Origin: PALSA-612 sp963776375
Lineage (GTDB): Bacteria > Actinomycetota > Thermoleophilia > Gaiellales > Gaiellaceae
Direction: 5' to 3'
Assembly: GCA_963776375.1 (NCBI GenBank)
Contig: CAVZMF010000010.1
Location: 1 to 64,000, forward strand
DNA: 64,000 nucleotides
The stretch's first letter is position 1. Every line of letters begins with the position of its first letter. Shown here in pieces: positions 29,672 to 40,624 of this stretch. A program made the translations under genes and the position numbers. The notes beneath the pieces were generated by a model, which saw only the letters and a list, made by a program, of their open reading frames with translations, did no database searches and was not told the origin of the DNA.

Positions 29672-32600
29672 GTGGCGCCCGCGTCCGTCAAGCTCACGCC
29701 GCCCAGAGTTCCGGCGTGGTACGTCCCGCGGCCTGCGCTCGAGCGCAGGCTGGACGAGGCAGCTGCATACCGCCTGACCTCCGTTGTTGCCGGCGCGGGG
29801 TACGGGAAGTCCACGCACGTCGCGGTCAAGGCGGTCGAGCACGGCTGGGCGTGGTACACGGTCGACGCCGCCGACCGCGCGCCGACGGTGCTGGCCCGCG
29901 GGCTGACGTCGGCGCTGTCGGCGAAGGTCGGCGAGCTGGTCGTCCCGATCGGCGGGGCGGCAGGCGACGAGTCGGCGCTCGCCGACTCGCAGGCCGCCGG
30001 GATCTCGACCGCGCTCGACGACGTCGTCGTCGAGGATCTCGTGCTCGTCGTGGACGACGTGCACGAGCTCGGCCGCGACTCGAGCGCCGGAGCCGTGCTC
30101 GAAGGCCTCGTCCGCTACGCGCCGCCCGGCTTCCATCTCGTGCTCTGCTCACGCGACGAGCCGCCGTTCCTCGTGTCGCGTCTGCGCGGGCGCGGCCAGG
30201 TCCTCGACCTCGGCGCCCCCGACCTCGCCTTCAGCGGGGACGAGGTACGGGCGTTTGTCGCCTCTCGCGTCGACACGGGCGCCGACGAGATCGCCGGCCC
30301 GCTGCACATGATCTCGGGCGGGTGGCCGGCGGCGGTCCAGCTGGCGGCCGAGGTCCTGCGCTCCGCCGACGCCGAGTCCCGCGCGCACGTTCTCGAGTCG
30401 CTCGCTGCCCGGCGAGGCCCGCTGTTCTCGTACCTCGCGGACGAGGTCTTCGGAAGCGAGCCGGCAGAAGTGCAGGATCTGCTGTCCGTCCTCGCGGAGC
30501 TGGGCAGCGCGACACCGGAGCTGCTCGAAGCGCTGGGATACGACGGAGCCGCCGACATGCTCGCAGCGCTGGCCCGGCGCGGACTCGTGGTCGCCCCGCC
30601 GCCGGGCTCGGTCGCCGGCTACTCCCTGCACGCGCTGGTGCGCGAGTTCGTCCAGACGAGCTGGGGCGCGAGCCTCTCTCGCATTCGTGATCTCCACCGC
30701 AGTGCGGCCGAATGGTTCCAGGCGCAGGGCGCGCCGGCCGAGGCTCTTCAGGCCGCGGTCGCCGCGGGCGACGGCCCGGCCGTGGCACGGCTGCTCAAGC
30801 TCCACGCGCCGGAGCTGAACGAGCTCGGGCTGACCGATCTCGTGATCCGAGCCTCGGCCGTCGTGCCGGTCGAGCTTCGCCTGAAAACCGCGACCGGGGC
30901 CGTGTCGCATGCGTTCATCCTGCAGGGCGATCTGGCGCACGCCGAGGAATGGCTTTCGCTGTTCGAGCTCCGCGTCGGAGAGGCGCCGTCGATCGCGTTC
31001 GAGATCGCCGTGCAGCGATCGTTGATCCACATCAACCGAGGCGATCCCGCCGGTGCGCTCGCGGCGCTCGAGGCCCGCGAGCCGGAGCCGGGCGCGTTCA
31101 TCGAAGCGTTCATGGCCTACCAGCTGCTCACCCTGGGACGCGAGGAAGAGGCTGCTCGCATGGCCGCGCGGGCGATCGAGCATGCGGAGGTCGACCGGTC
31201 ATCGACTCCCTACGCCGAAGCGCTGATGGCGAGCGCCGCGATCGACAGGGTTCGGGGCGACTACCCGGCGGCCGAAGAGCGCTATCGACTCGCCGCCGAA
31301 ATCGCCGAGCGGATCGGCAACGTGCTCGCGGCCTGCAGCGCTCGTCGCTGGCTTGCGGTCGTCCAGGCCCACCGCGGGCATCTCGAAGCCGCGCTCGCCG
31401 AGGCGTCCGCGATGCTCGAGCAGGCAGATCGGCTCGGCGTGTTCGAGTTCCAGGCGTCGACTCGTGTCGTGCGCGGCCAGGTCTACTCCGCACTGGGTTG
31501 TCTGGACGAGGCCTCTGCGGACTTCGGCTCGGCGGTAGAGCTGTACGAGCGCCTCGGATCCGCCTGGGTTGCCCATCCGCTGGTCGGGATCGGCGACGTG
31601 CACCGGGAACGAGGCGAGCCGGCTCAGGCCCGAGGCGCCTACGAGCGAGCGCTGGTCGCATACGCGCGGTCCGGGGCGGTCGACCACGAGGCCGCGGCGG
31701 CCGCTGGACTGGCGCGTGTGCTGGTCGACGACGAGCCCGAGGAGGCGGAAGCGCTTCTTCGGCGTGTGCGCTCGAAGGTGACGTCGCGGCACGTGCTGCT
31801 ACTCGCGCTCGCCGAAGGGTGGGTCGCCCTGGCGCTCGGCGATCGCGAGCGCGCCGGCAGGATGGCGGACGCGGCGCGTGACGAGGCGATCCGCCGCGCC
31901 GCTCCAGCGGCGATGGCCGAGACGCTCGAGTTGCAGTGCTTCGCCGCCGCCGAGCCGAGGCTCGCGACCGCCACGCTCGAGGAGGCGCTCGCCATCTGGC
32001 GGCGGATCGGAGCGTCGCTGGCCGCCGCGCGCGCCGTGCTCGGGCTGGCCTCGCTCGACGCCGACGTCCCGGAGGGGGAGGTCGAGGAGGCGCGACGGGT
32101 GCTGCAGGACGCGGGCGTCCGTGTGCCGGGCATCGGGGCGGGCATCGGGGCGATGCTCGTGCTCGACCGGCCGCCGCCGCTCCAGATCCAGACCCTGGGG
32201 CGCTTCGCCGTCCTCCGCGACGGCCTGCCGGTTCCGTTGGCCGAGTGGCAGTCGAAGAAGGCGCGAGACCTCCTCAAGCTCCTGGTCGCCAGGCGCGGCA
32301 AGACGGCCCCGCGCGACTTTCTGATCGAGGCCTTGTGGCCCGAAGAGGATCCCAAGAAGACGTCGAACCGGTTGTCGGTGGCGCTCAATGTCGCCCGCGG
32401 CGTGCTCGATCCGCTAGGCCGCTGGGACGCAGACCGGTTCGTCGCCGCCGACCGTGACGGCGTGCGGCTCGAGCTCGCAAACGTCGCCGTCGACGTCGAG
32501 GCGTTCCTGCAACACGCGGAGGCGGGACTGCGCGAGCTCTCGGCCGCAGGAAGCGGCGCGGCACAACCGCAGCTCGAGGCCGCCGAGGCCGCGTACCGCG

Positions 32601-32908
32601 GAGAGTTCCTCGAAGAGGACCGCTACGAGGAGTGGGCGACCCCGCTCCGCGACGAAGTCCGCTCGACGTACCTCGAGGTCGCGAGGGCGCTCGCGCTCGT
32701 CGGCTCCGACACGACGCGCTACCACCTGCGCATCCTCGCGCTCGACCCCTACGACGAGGACACGCATCTCGACCTGGTCGCGAGGCTGGCCGCCACGGGG
32801 CGGCACGGGGAAGCCCGCCGGGCGTATCGCCGCTACGTGCAGAGACTGGGCGAGATCGGCGTGGAGCCGGCCGGGTTTCCCGATCCGGCGGCCGGGCAAC
32901 GGGCATAA
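29672..32908 (+). CDS. Large MalT/AfsR-like regulator: STAND ATPase, TPR, winged helix and BTAD
   Basis: The protein has 1,078 residues with start GTG 29672. The order is a P-loop 'GAGYGKST' (41-48), Walker B 'LVLVVDDVHEL' (near 122), a winged-helix and helical hub, then many TPR-like repeats (about 430-800). An OmpR-type DNA-binding domain ('LQIQTLGRFAVLRDG', 'KARDLLKLLVARRG', near 835-880) and a bacterial transcriptional activation domain (about 940-1070) follow. Here the DNA-binding module is C-terminal, unlike AfsR where it leads. Such proteins switch on upon ligand and ATP binding and activate transcription. Target genes may be the adjacent secreted protein or itself. Confidence 0.85.
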   Translation: MAPASVKLTPPRVPAWYVPRPALERRLDEAAAYRLTSVVAGAGYGKSTHVAVKAVEHGWAWYTVDAADRAPTVLARGLTSALSAKVGELVVPIGGAAGDESALADSQAAGISTALDDVVVEDLVLVVDDVHELGRDSSAGAVLEGLVRYAPPGFHLVLCSRDEPPFLVSRLRGRGQVLDLGAPDLAFSGDEVRAFVASRVDTGADEIAGPLHMISGGWPAAVQLAAEVLRSADAESRAHVLESLAARRGPLFSYLADEVFGSEPAEVQDLLSVLAELGSATPELLEALGYDGAADMLAALARRGLVVAPPPGSVAGYSLHALVREFVQTSWGASLSRIRDLHRSAAEWFQAQGAPAEALQAAVAAGDGPAVARLLKLHAPELNELGLTDLVIRASAVVPVELRLKTATGAVSHAFILQGDLAHAEEWLSLFELRVGEAPSIAFEIAVQRSLIHINRGDPAGALAALEAREPEPGAFIEAFMAYQLLTLGREEEAARMAARAIEHAEVDRSSTPYAEALMASAAIDRVRGDYPAAEERYRLAAEIAERIGNVLAACSARRWLAVVQAHRGHLEAALAEASAMLEQADRLGVFEFQASTRVVRGQVYSALGCLDEASADFGSAVELYERLGSAWVAHPLVGIGDVHRERGEPAQARGAYERALVAYARSGAVDHEAAAAAGLARVLVDDEPEEAEALLRRVRSKVTSRHVLLLALAEGWVALALGDRERAGRMADAARDEAIRRAAPAAMAETLELQCFAAAEPRLATATLEEALAIWRRIGASLAAARAVLGLASLDADVPEGEVEEARRVLQDAGVRVPGIGAGIGAMLVLDRPPPLQIQTLGRFAVLRDGLPVPLAEWQSKKARDLLKLLVARRGKTAPRDFLIEALWPEEDPKKTSNRLSVALNVARGVLDPLGRWDADRFVAADRDGVRLELANVAVDVEAFLQHAEAGLRELSAAGSGAAQPQLEAAEAAYRGEFLEEDRYEEWATPLRDEVRSTYLEVARALALVGSDTTRYHLRILALDPYDEDTHLDLVARLAATGRHGEARRAYRRYVQRLGEIGVEPAGFPDPAAGQRA

Positions 32909-32986
32909 GCAGGCATTAAGCCGGCTTTCATCTGGCCCGAAGGCCCGCTCAGCACCATCGGCGCCGATACCGCCGATGGAGGTCCC

Positions 32987-33529
32987 ATGCGTGTCAGCTT
33001 CACCCAGCTCAGCTTCACCCAACGCTCCCTGTTCTTCGTGTTCCTGGCCACGGTCGCGACCGGCACGGCGTTCGCCACCGTGGGCATCGCCGCTCTGTCC
33101 CAGCAGAGCCGCCCGACGGGCGACCCCGTCCTCTTCCTGAAAGGCGTGGTTCGGCAGATCGCGGCGAACGACTACGCCGACGCCTGGCAGACCCTCGCGC
33201 CCGACCAGCAGCGACTCGTCCCGAAGAGCGAGTACGTGCACTGCGAGTCGCTGAGCCCGATTCCCGGGCGACTCGCCTGGATCAAGGTCGTGGGTGTCTT
33301 CGACGAACCCGTGGCCGTGGCCGGCACCGGATCCGGGCTCGTGGACGCACAGGCGGCCACGTTCCGCATCAAGATCGCCGAGCCGGCGCTGCACGACTCG
33401 GTCGTGGTCACGCACACCGTGCACGCCGTGGCGGCCGGGACGCGCTGGGCCTGGATCCTGCCGCCGAACCGTCTCGAGCTGCACCGGTCCGGAACCTGCG
33501 GCGAGCGGCCCGTCGGCCCGCCCGAGTAG
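32987..33529 (+). CDS. Secreted or membrane-anchored protein of unknown function
   Basis: The protein has 180 residues from ATG 32987. A signal anchor ('SLFFVFLATVATGTAFATVG') leads to a domain with 'FLKGVVRQIAANDYADAWQTL', the helix pattern of NTF2-like or DUF4878-type lumenal domains. A beta sheet ending 'TRWAWILPPNRLELHRSGTC' follows. It lies 78 bp after the regulator, same strand. Function is unknown. Confidence 0.7.
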   Translation: MRVSFTQLSFTQRSLFFVFLATVATGTAFATVGIAALSQQSRPTGDPVLFLKGVVRQIAANDYADAWQTLAPDQQRLVPKSEYVHCESLSPIPGRLAWIKVVGVFDEPVAVAGTGSGLVDAQAATFRIKIAEPALHDSVVVTHTVHAVAAGTRWAWILPPNRLELHRSGTCGERPVGPPE

Positions 33530-33547
33530 CGTCCAACCGGGCGAGGG

Positions 33548-34131
33548 CTACGCCGCGGCGTCGGGCGCCGGGCTGCGGCCGTCCGTGGCATCGTCGCGCT
33601 CGTACGACCACACGTGCTCGAGCTCGCCGCCGCGGACGCGGACGATCTCGAGCCGCTCGGGGTCGCGCTCCTCGATCAGCTCGAAGCGCCGCGTCCGCGG
33701 CGTCGAGGAGGCTGCCGGCGACGTGCAGCGGCTCGCCGGAGTCCGGCTCCCGCACGAGGAATCGCTCCTCCGCCGCGACGTCGTCCGGGGCCTCGGGGCC
33801 CACGTCCGAGGCGAGTCGCCGGCGGAGCGACCCGGAGAAGTCGAAGCCGGTCTGCTCGGTCAGGGTGCGGGCGAGGTTCTGCGGCGTGACGGCGCCCATG
33901 TCGAGGAGGATCTGTCCCAACGGCCTGGCCTCATTGCGCTGGCGCTCGAGGGCCAGCTCGAGGTCGGCCTCGGTGATCATGCCCTTCTCCACGAGCAGCC
34001 GGCCGAGCGGCGTGCGGCGCGGGCGCTGCGAGCGACTGCGGCTCGGGCTCCGGCTTCACCGCCGGGCCGGGGTCGGCGCCGTCCGCCTCTTTGATCGCGC
34101 GCAGGCGCCGGCTGAGGGGTTGATCCAGCAT
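33548..34131 (-). CDS. MshEN (GspE N-terminal)-like domain protein, two frameshifts
   Basis: The start 'MLDQPLSRRLRAIKEADG' is at ATG 34131. After a change near 34,020 the frame gives 'EKGMITEADLELALERQ', 'RPLGQILLDMGAVTPQNLAR' and 'LTEQTGFDFSGSLRRRLASD'. This is the MshEN fold that binds c-di-GMP in some secretion ATPases. A second change near 33,690 leads to a tail 'LEIVRVRGGELEHVW' ending at 33,548. No ATPase domain is attached. With a diguanylate cyclase at 19 kb, a c-di-GMP effector role is possible, but the LxxLG-type ligand residues are only partly visible. Confidence 0.65.
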
Positions 34132-34222
34132 GCACCGCCTATCGGCAGTCGCGACGACAGCCTCGTCACACGTTCGAGGGGAAGGAACCCTCCGCCCGGT
34201 TCTAGTACGCTGCGCACCGCCT

Positions 34223-35338
34223 GTGCGCAGGAGATCGTTCGTCCATCTCGCGCTGCTCGCCGCCGTGATCGCGGCCGCCGCCACCGCCGTCGCGGTCGCC
34301 ATTCCGTGGTTGCCCGTGTCGGCCTCGAAGGAGCGCGAGGGGATCGACCTCACGTACTGGCTCGCGACCGCGATCGCGATCATGATCTTCGCCGTCGTCG
34401 CGGCCGCGATCCTCTACTCCGTCTGGCGCTTCCGCGTCCATCCGGACGACGACCGCGACGGCCCGCCGATCCACGGGCACACCGGCCTCGAGATCGTGTG
34501 GACGGCGATCCCGACGGCGCTCGTGACGGCGATCGCCATCGTCAGCGCCATCGTCCTGCACGACAACGGGACGTTCGGGAAGAATCCGCTCGTCGTGAAG
34601 GTCACCGCCGAGCAGTTCACCTGGGTCTTCACCTACGAGAACGGCCCGGCGAAGGGCGTCGTCTCGCCGAATCTCTACCTGCCCGTGGACAGGACGGCGA
34701 AGCTGAACATCGAGTCCAGGGACGTGCTGCACTCGTTCTGGGTGCCGGAGTTCGGGCAGAAGCAGGACGCCGTGCCCGGGCGGGTCGAACCCGCTCAAGG
34801 TCACGCCGACGAGGCTGGGCACGTATCCCGTGATCTGCACCGAGCTCTGCGGCCTCGGCCACTCGCTGATGCGGCGGAACGCGATCGTGCTCACGGCCAA
34901 GGAGTTCGCGTCCAAGCGCTGGGCGGCCGCGGGCAACGCCGCGCCGCCGCCCGCGTCGCCGCCCCCGGCTCCTCCGCCGCCGAGCGGGCCGACCGGCGCG
35001 ACCGGGGCCACAGGCGCCACGGGAGCGACCGGCGCGGGCGGGTCCGCCGCCGGCAAGGCGATCTTCACCGCGAACGGGTGCCAGAACTGCCACACGCTCA
35101 CGGCCGCCGGCGCGAGCGGGAAAGTCGGACCTGACCTCGACGACCTGCCGGCTTCGGCCAAGAAGGCCGGCCAGCCGCTCGAGGACTTCGTGAGGACGTC
35201 GATCGTCGACCCGAACGCCTATGTCGCGCCGGGCTTCCCGAAGGACGTCATGCCGCCGAACTTCGGCCAGGTGCTCTCGAAGTCGGATCTGGATACGCTC
35301 GTGCAGTACCTGATCCAGTCGTCCCAGGGAGGAGGGCA

Positions 35339-35342
<4 letters not shown>
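34223..35342 (+). CDS. ctaC: Cytochrome c oxidase subunit II with fused cytochrome c domain (one frameshift)
   Basis: The start is GTG 34223 ('VRRRSFVHLALLAAVI'). Two transmembrane helices anchor the protein; the CuA domain carries 'SFWVPEFGQKQDAVPG' and 'CTELCGLGHSLM' with the two Cys, His and Met copper ligands. An extra G at about 34,787 splits the CuA domain. A Pro-rich and Gly-Ala-Thr repeated linker (about 34,935-35,045) joins a class I cytochrome c, 'NGCQNCHTLTAAGASG', with distal Met in 'KDVMPPNFG'. This is the caa3-type arrangement, taking electrons from a cytochrome directly. The stop overlaps the ctaD GTG (GTGA). Confidence 0.92.
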
Positions 35343-37294
<1,952 letters not shown>

Positions 37295-37302
<8 letters not shown>

Positions 37303-38173
37303 GCACGGTCGAGCCCGACGTCCAGCGCAGACACGTCCTCGTGGTCGCGAACGAGACCGTGGCCGGCAAGAGCCTCACGGACGCGCTCGAGCGCCGCGCC
37401 GAGGAACGGCCGCTGCGCGTCACCGTCGTCTGCCCGGTCCACCATCCGAGCGAGGGCTACGTCGTCTACGAGACGACACGGCGCACTGCGGCCCGGCGCC
37501 GGCTCGACAAGACGCTCGAGCTCCTGCGCTCCGAGGGCATTCCGGCCGACGGGTACGTCGTCGAGGCCGATCCCGTCCAGGCCGTGCGCGACGCCTTCGG
37601 CCAGCTCGAGCCGCCTCCTGACGAGATCGTCGTCTCGACTCATCCGCAGGAGCAGTCCGGGTGGCTGCGGCGGCACGTGGTCGACCGGATCCGCAGCGCC
37701 GTCGGCGACGTGCCCGTCGAGCACGTGGTCGTCGACCTGGCCACGCGAGGGCGGCCCGGCCAACGTGCTCGTGATCGCGAACGAGACCGTCGTCGGCGCC
37801 CCGCTCCTGGACAAGATCCGCGAGCGGGCGAGGAAGTCGCCGTCCGGCTTCCTGATCCTCTCCCCGCAGAGCGACCCGAGCGCGTCGGCCCATCCGGAGG
37901 CCGAGCGGCGCCTTCGCTACGCCGTCGGCGTGCTGCGCAGCGAGGGCATCGACGTCCACGGCGAGGTCGCGCACCCCGACCCGTACACGGCGGCCACGCA
38001 CGCCGTGCGCGAGGAGCGCGTCGACGAGATCATCGTCTCCACCTTCCCGGGCGAGAAGCTGTCCAGCTGGCTGCGCGGCCACCTCGTCGAGCGCCTGCGG
38101 AAGGACACGAAGCTTCCGGTCGAGCACGTCGAGGTCGAGCCGACGCCCGCTCGGGCCGAGGAGGTCACCGGCC
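37295..38173 (+). CDS. Tandem Usp-like 'VANETV' domains in the oxidase operon (frameshifted)
   Basis: Two copies of one about 140-residue domain. Copy 1 runs 'RRHVLVVANETVAGKSLTD' to 'VPVEHVVVDLAT' (37,331-37,743). Copy 2 runs 'VLVIANETVVGAPLLDKI' to 'LPVEHVEVEPT' (37,764-38,148). Each has the shared block 'DEIxVST' followed by 'SxWLR' (37,621 and 38,026). The fold resembles universal stress proteins, a Rossmann-like nucleotide binder. An extra G at about 37,758 separates the copies. The start is unclear: CTG at 37,298 follows GAGGAGG (37,285-37,291) and overlaps the ctaD stop. Copy 2 reads straight into ctaE unless a one-base error hides a stop. Role is unknown; the place suggests control of, or coupling to, respiration. 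Confidence 0.65.
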
Positions 38174-38174
38174 T

Positions 38175-38776
38175 AGTGGAAGCGCACGCCGCCGAGCCCC
38201 ACCATCACGGCCCGCCCCCGGCCCACGTCTCCTCGCGGATCGACGCGCGCGTGCTCGGGATGCTGCTCTTCATCGGCTCGGAGATCATGCTCTTCGGGTC
38301 GTTCTTCACGGCCTACTTCTTCGTCCGGGTCGTGAACAAGTATCCGTGGCCGCCGCCCGGCGAGCACCTCCCGGTGTTCGTGGCCGGGGTCAACACCTGC
38401 ATCCTGGTCACGTCGAGCTTCACGATGCACTGGGCGCTGACGTCGATCAAGCGCGGCAACCGCGCGGGGCTCCGGGCCGGCCTCGTGCTGACATTCTTCA
38501 TGGGCCTGACGTTCCTGCTCACGCAGATCGCCGAGTACTCGCGCATCGGCTTCTCCCCCGAGCGACAACGCCTTCGCGACGATCTTCTTCTCGCTCACCG
38601 GCCTGCACGGGATGCACGTCTTCGTCGGGCTGATGCTGCTCCTGGTCGCCACGACGCGCGCCTTCCGCGGCCACTTCACGCCGGAGCACCATCTCGGCGT
38701 CGAGCTTCCGGGAATCTACTGGCACTTCGTCGACGTAATGTGGATCGTCGTCTATACGACGGTCTACATCATCTGA
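38175..38776 (+). CDS. ctaE: Cytochrome c oxidase subunit III (one frameshift)
   Basis: GTG 38175 is proposed as start ('MEAHAAEPHHHGPPPAHV'); the frame is also open upstream into the Usp-like domain. Five hydrophobic helices follow: 'LGMLLFIGSEIMLFGSFFTA', 'VAGVNTCILVTSSFTMHWAL', 'LVLTFFMGLTFLLTQ', then 'TIFFSLTGLHGMHVFVGLML' and 'YWHFVDVMWIVVYTTVYII'. The Glu of 'IGSEIMLF' and the 'GLHGMHV' and 'WHFVDVMW' signatures define subunit III. A base extra in the C run at 38,555-38,559 breaks the frame. Stop TGA at 38774. Confidence 0.9.
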
Positions 38777-38831
38777 GATCGGTTTCTGGCCCCGCTGCGG
38801 CGGGGAATAGAGCAGGCCGGGAGGTGTCGCA

Positions 38832-39050
38832 ATGGCCGAGCGAAGAGGAACCTGGAACCCGTTCAGGAGCGAGCAGGAGGCGTTCCAGTTCGTCATCGGC
38901 GCGATCGCCTACTTCGGCGCCATCGCGCTCGCCTCCGCGCTCGGGGGCCTCTGGGCAGGGCTGGCCGTCTTCCTCGTGCTCACGTTCGGCGGCCTGGCCT
39001 GGTTCCTGAACCGGAACCGCCACCTCGACCCGCGCGATCCCGTCGGCTCG
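38832..39050 (+). CDS. Small oxidase-associated membrane protein (CtaF/subunit IV-like)
   Basis: ATG 38832 follows a GGGAGG at 38,819-38,824. The first about 70 residues ('RGTWNPFRSEQEAFQFVIGA') contain two hydrophobic helices ('AYFGAIALASALGGLWAGLA', 'VFLVLTFGGLAWFL'), as in the small fourth subunit of actinobacterial oxidases. The frame then runs on without a stop in a Gly/Arg-rich shadow of the next gene. Removing one G at about 39,043 would fuse it in frame with the following Usp-like domain. The end given is therefore approximate. Confidence 0.6.
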
Positions 39051-39051
39051 C

Positions 39052-39535
39052 GTGCGACTCCGGCCGGACGAGCACCGGGTGCTCGTCGTCGCGAACGAGA
39101 CGGTGGCGGGACGGAAGCTCCACGAGGCTGTCAGGCGCGCCGTCGTCGGCCGGCCCGGCCCAGGTGCTCGTCGTCTCGCCGGCGCTCAACTCGCCGCTCC
39201 GCCACTTCGTCTCCGACGAGGGCAACGCGCGCCGAGAGGCCCAGGAGCGGCTAGACCGCAGCCTGGAGGCGCTCGCGACCGCGGGTATCGACGCCCGCGG
39301 CGAGGTCGGCGACGCGGACCCGCTGCAGGCGATCGATGATTCGCTCCGCACCTTCGGCGCCGACGAGATCATCATCTCGACGCACCCCGAGGGCCGCTCG
39401 AACTGGCTGGAGAAGGGCGTCGTCTCGGGCGCGAAGCGGCGCTTCACGGTCCCGGTCACGCACGTGGTCGTCGACTTGCAGGCCGAGCGTGCAGAGAGCC
39501 CGGAAGCCGCGACGGCGAACCCCTCGGCGTTCTGA
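39052..39535 (+). CDS. Third Usp-like 'VANETV' domain protein (one frameshift)
   Basis: GTG 39052 starts 'RLRPDEHRVLVVANETVAG'. After an extra G at about 39,155 the domain continues 'VLVVSPALNSPLRHFVSDE', 'ALATAGIDARGEVGDADPLQ' and 'DEIIISTHPEGRSNWLEKG' and ends 'VPVTHVVVDLQ' plus an acidic tail. It is clearly the same family as the two domains at 37,295-38,173. It closes the oxidase operon. Function is unknown. Confidence 0.65.
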
Positions 39536-39808
39536 CCGCTCGGGTATTCCCACGGGCCGGCAAGCCTCTCGGCTTCCGTGATTCGCTCGTGGTGGAAGCG
39601 AAGCGGTTCCTTCGGCAGCGTCTCTCCCCGGACGAGCTCGTGTCCGGGTGAGCATGTCGCCGAGGACATGTACGACGAGGCCGCCGTGCCTGTACGCGCA
39701 GGAGATCGACCAGAAACGACGGTAGTCGAACACGGTTGGATTCTGGACGCTCGCCGCCGGTACGGGCTTTGCCCGTGCCGGCTCACGGTCGCTCTGTGAG
39801 AACTCGGC

Positions 39809-39834
39809 GGCGCAAAGTCCTTGGACTTTGCGCC
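39809..39834. terminator. Strong hairpin between the oxidase operon and the diheme cytochrome gene
   Basis: Perfect 12-bp arms GGCGCAAAGTCC (39809-39820) and GGACTTTGCGCC (39823-39834). It lies 3 bp past the minus-strand cytochrome stop and about 275 bp past the last oxidase-operon gene, so it can serve both directions. The intervening 39,536-39,808 shows no gene. Confidence 0.6.
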
Positions 39835-39837
39835 GAG

Positions 39838-40596
39838 TTACTTTCCGGCGACCGAGGAGACGTACTTGGCGACGGCCTGGATCTGCTCGGGCGTGAGCTT
39901 GTCCTTGAAGGACGGCATGACGCCCTTGCCGTTCGTCACGCGGTCGACGACGAGGCTCTCGGGCGGCTTCGCCTGGTCGAGGTTCGGGCCGACGGTGCCG
40001 TGCGCGCCGGCGTCGGCGAGCGTGTGGCAGCCCGAGCAGCCGGCCGTCTGGAAGATCGTCTTCCCGTCGTTCGAGGTCACCTTGCCGCCGCCGGAGCAGG
40101 CCGCCGCCTGCGAGTTGCCGGCGCAGAGGGCGACGAACGCGGAGACGTCGTCCAGGTCCTTCCCCTTGACGAGGTTTGCAGGCATGACCGTCGTGCCCGT
40201 CGGCGTCACCAGCGAGCCTTCGGCGCACTTCGGGGTGAGCGGCTGGAACTGTGGAGCCGGGCAGGAGATGCCCTGCAGGGGCACCCGGATCTGGTCGGCG
40301 ACGACCTGCTCGATCGTGCTCGACTTGAAGCCCTGCTCGCGAACGGCGGAGAAGGCGTTGTCGAGGTTCGGGCCGATCGTCCCGCTCGCGCCCGCCGCGG
40401 CGAGCGTGTGGCAGCTCGCGCAGGAGAACCCCGAGCTCGCCGGCTGCGTGAACACCTGCTTGCCGTGAGCCGGGTCGCCGCCGCTCACGCGGCCGCCGGT
40501 GCCGCACCCCGCCGCGACGATGCCGACCGCGACCGCCACCGCTCCGGCCAGGAGCGTGCGGCTTCGCCGGAGCCGGAGCGGGAAGACGCCGCGCAC
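39838..40596 (-). CDS. Diheme c-type cytochrome lipoprotein
   Basis: The protein has 252 residues with start ATG 40596. A lipobox 'GIVAAGCGTG' anchors it outside. Two class I cytochrome c domains follow, with heme motifs 'SCASCHTLAAAG' and 'GCSGCHTLADAG' and distal Met candidates in 'TTVMPANLV' and 'GVMPSFKDKL'. It may feed electrons to the caa3-type oxidase encoded just upstream on the other strand. The two domains share the 'CHTLAxAGAxGTxGPNLD' pattern with the ctaC domain and with the lipoprotein at 47,545, so they come from one local cytochrome family. Confidence 0.88.
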   Translation of the reverse strand: MRGVFPLRLRRSRTLLAGAVAVAVGIVAAGCGTGGRVSGGDPAHGKQVFTQPASSGFSCASCHTLAAAGASGTIGPNLDNAFSAVREQGFKSSTIEQVVADQIRVPLQGISCPAPQFQPLTPKCAEGSLVTPTGTTVMPANLVKGKDLDDVSAFVALCAGNSQAAACSGGGKVTSNDGKTIFQTAGCSGCHTLADAGAHGTVGPNLDQAKPPESLVVDRVTNGKGVMPSFKDKLTPEQIQAVAKYVSSVAGK

Positions 40597-40624
40597 GCGC
40601 GCGAGTCTAGCCAGTCCGGCCGGA

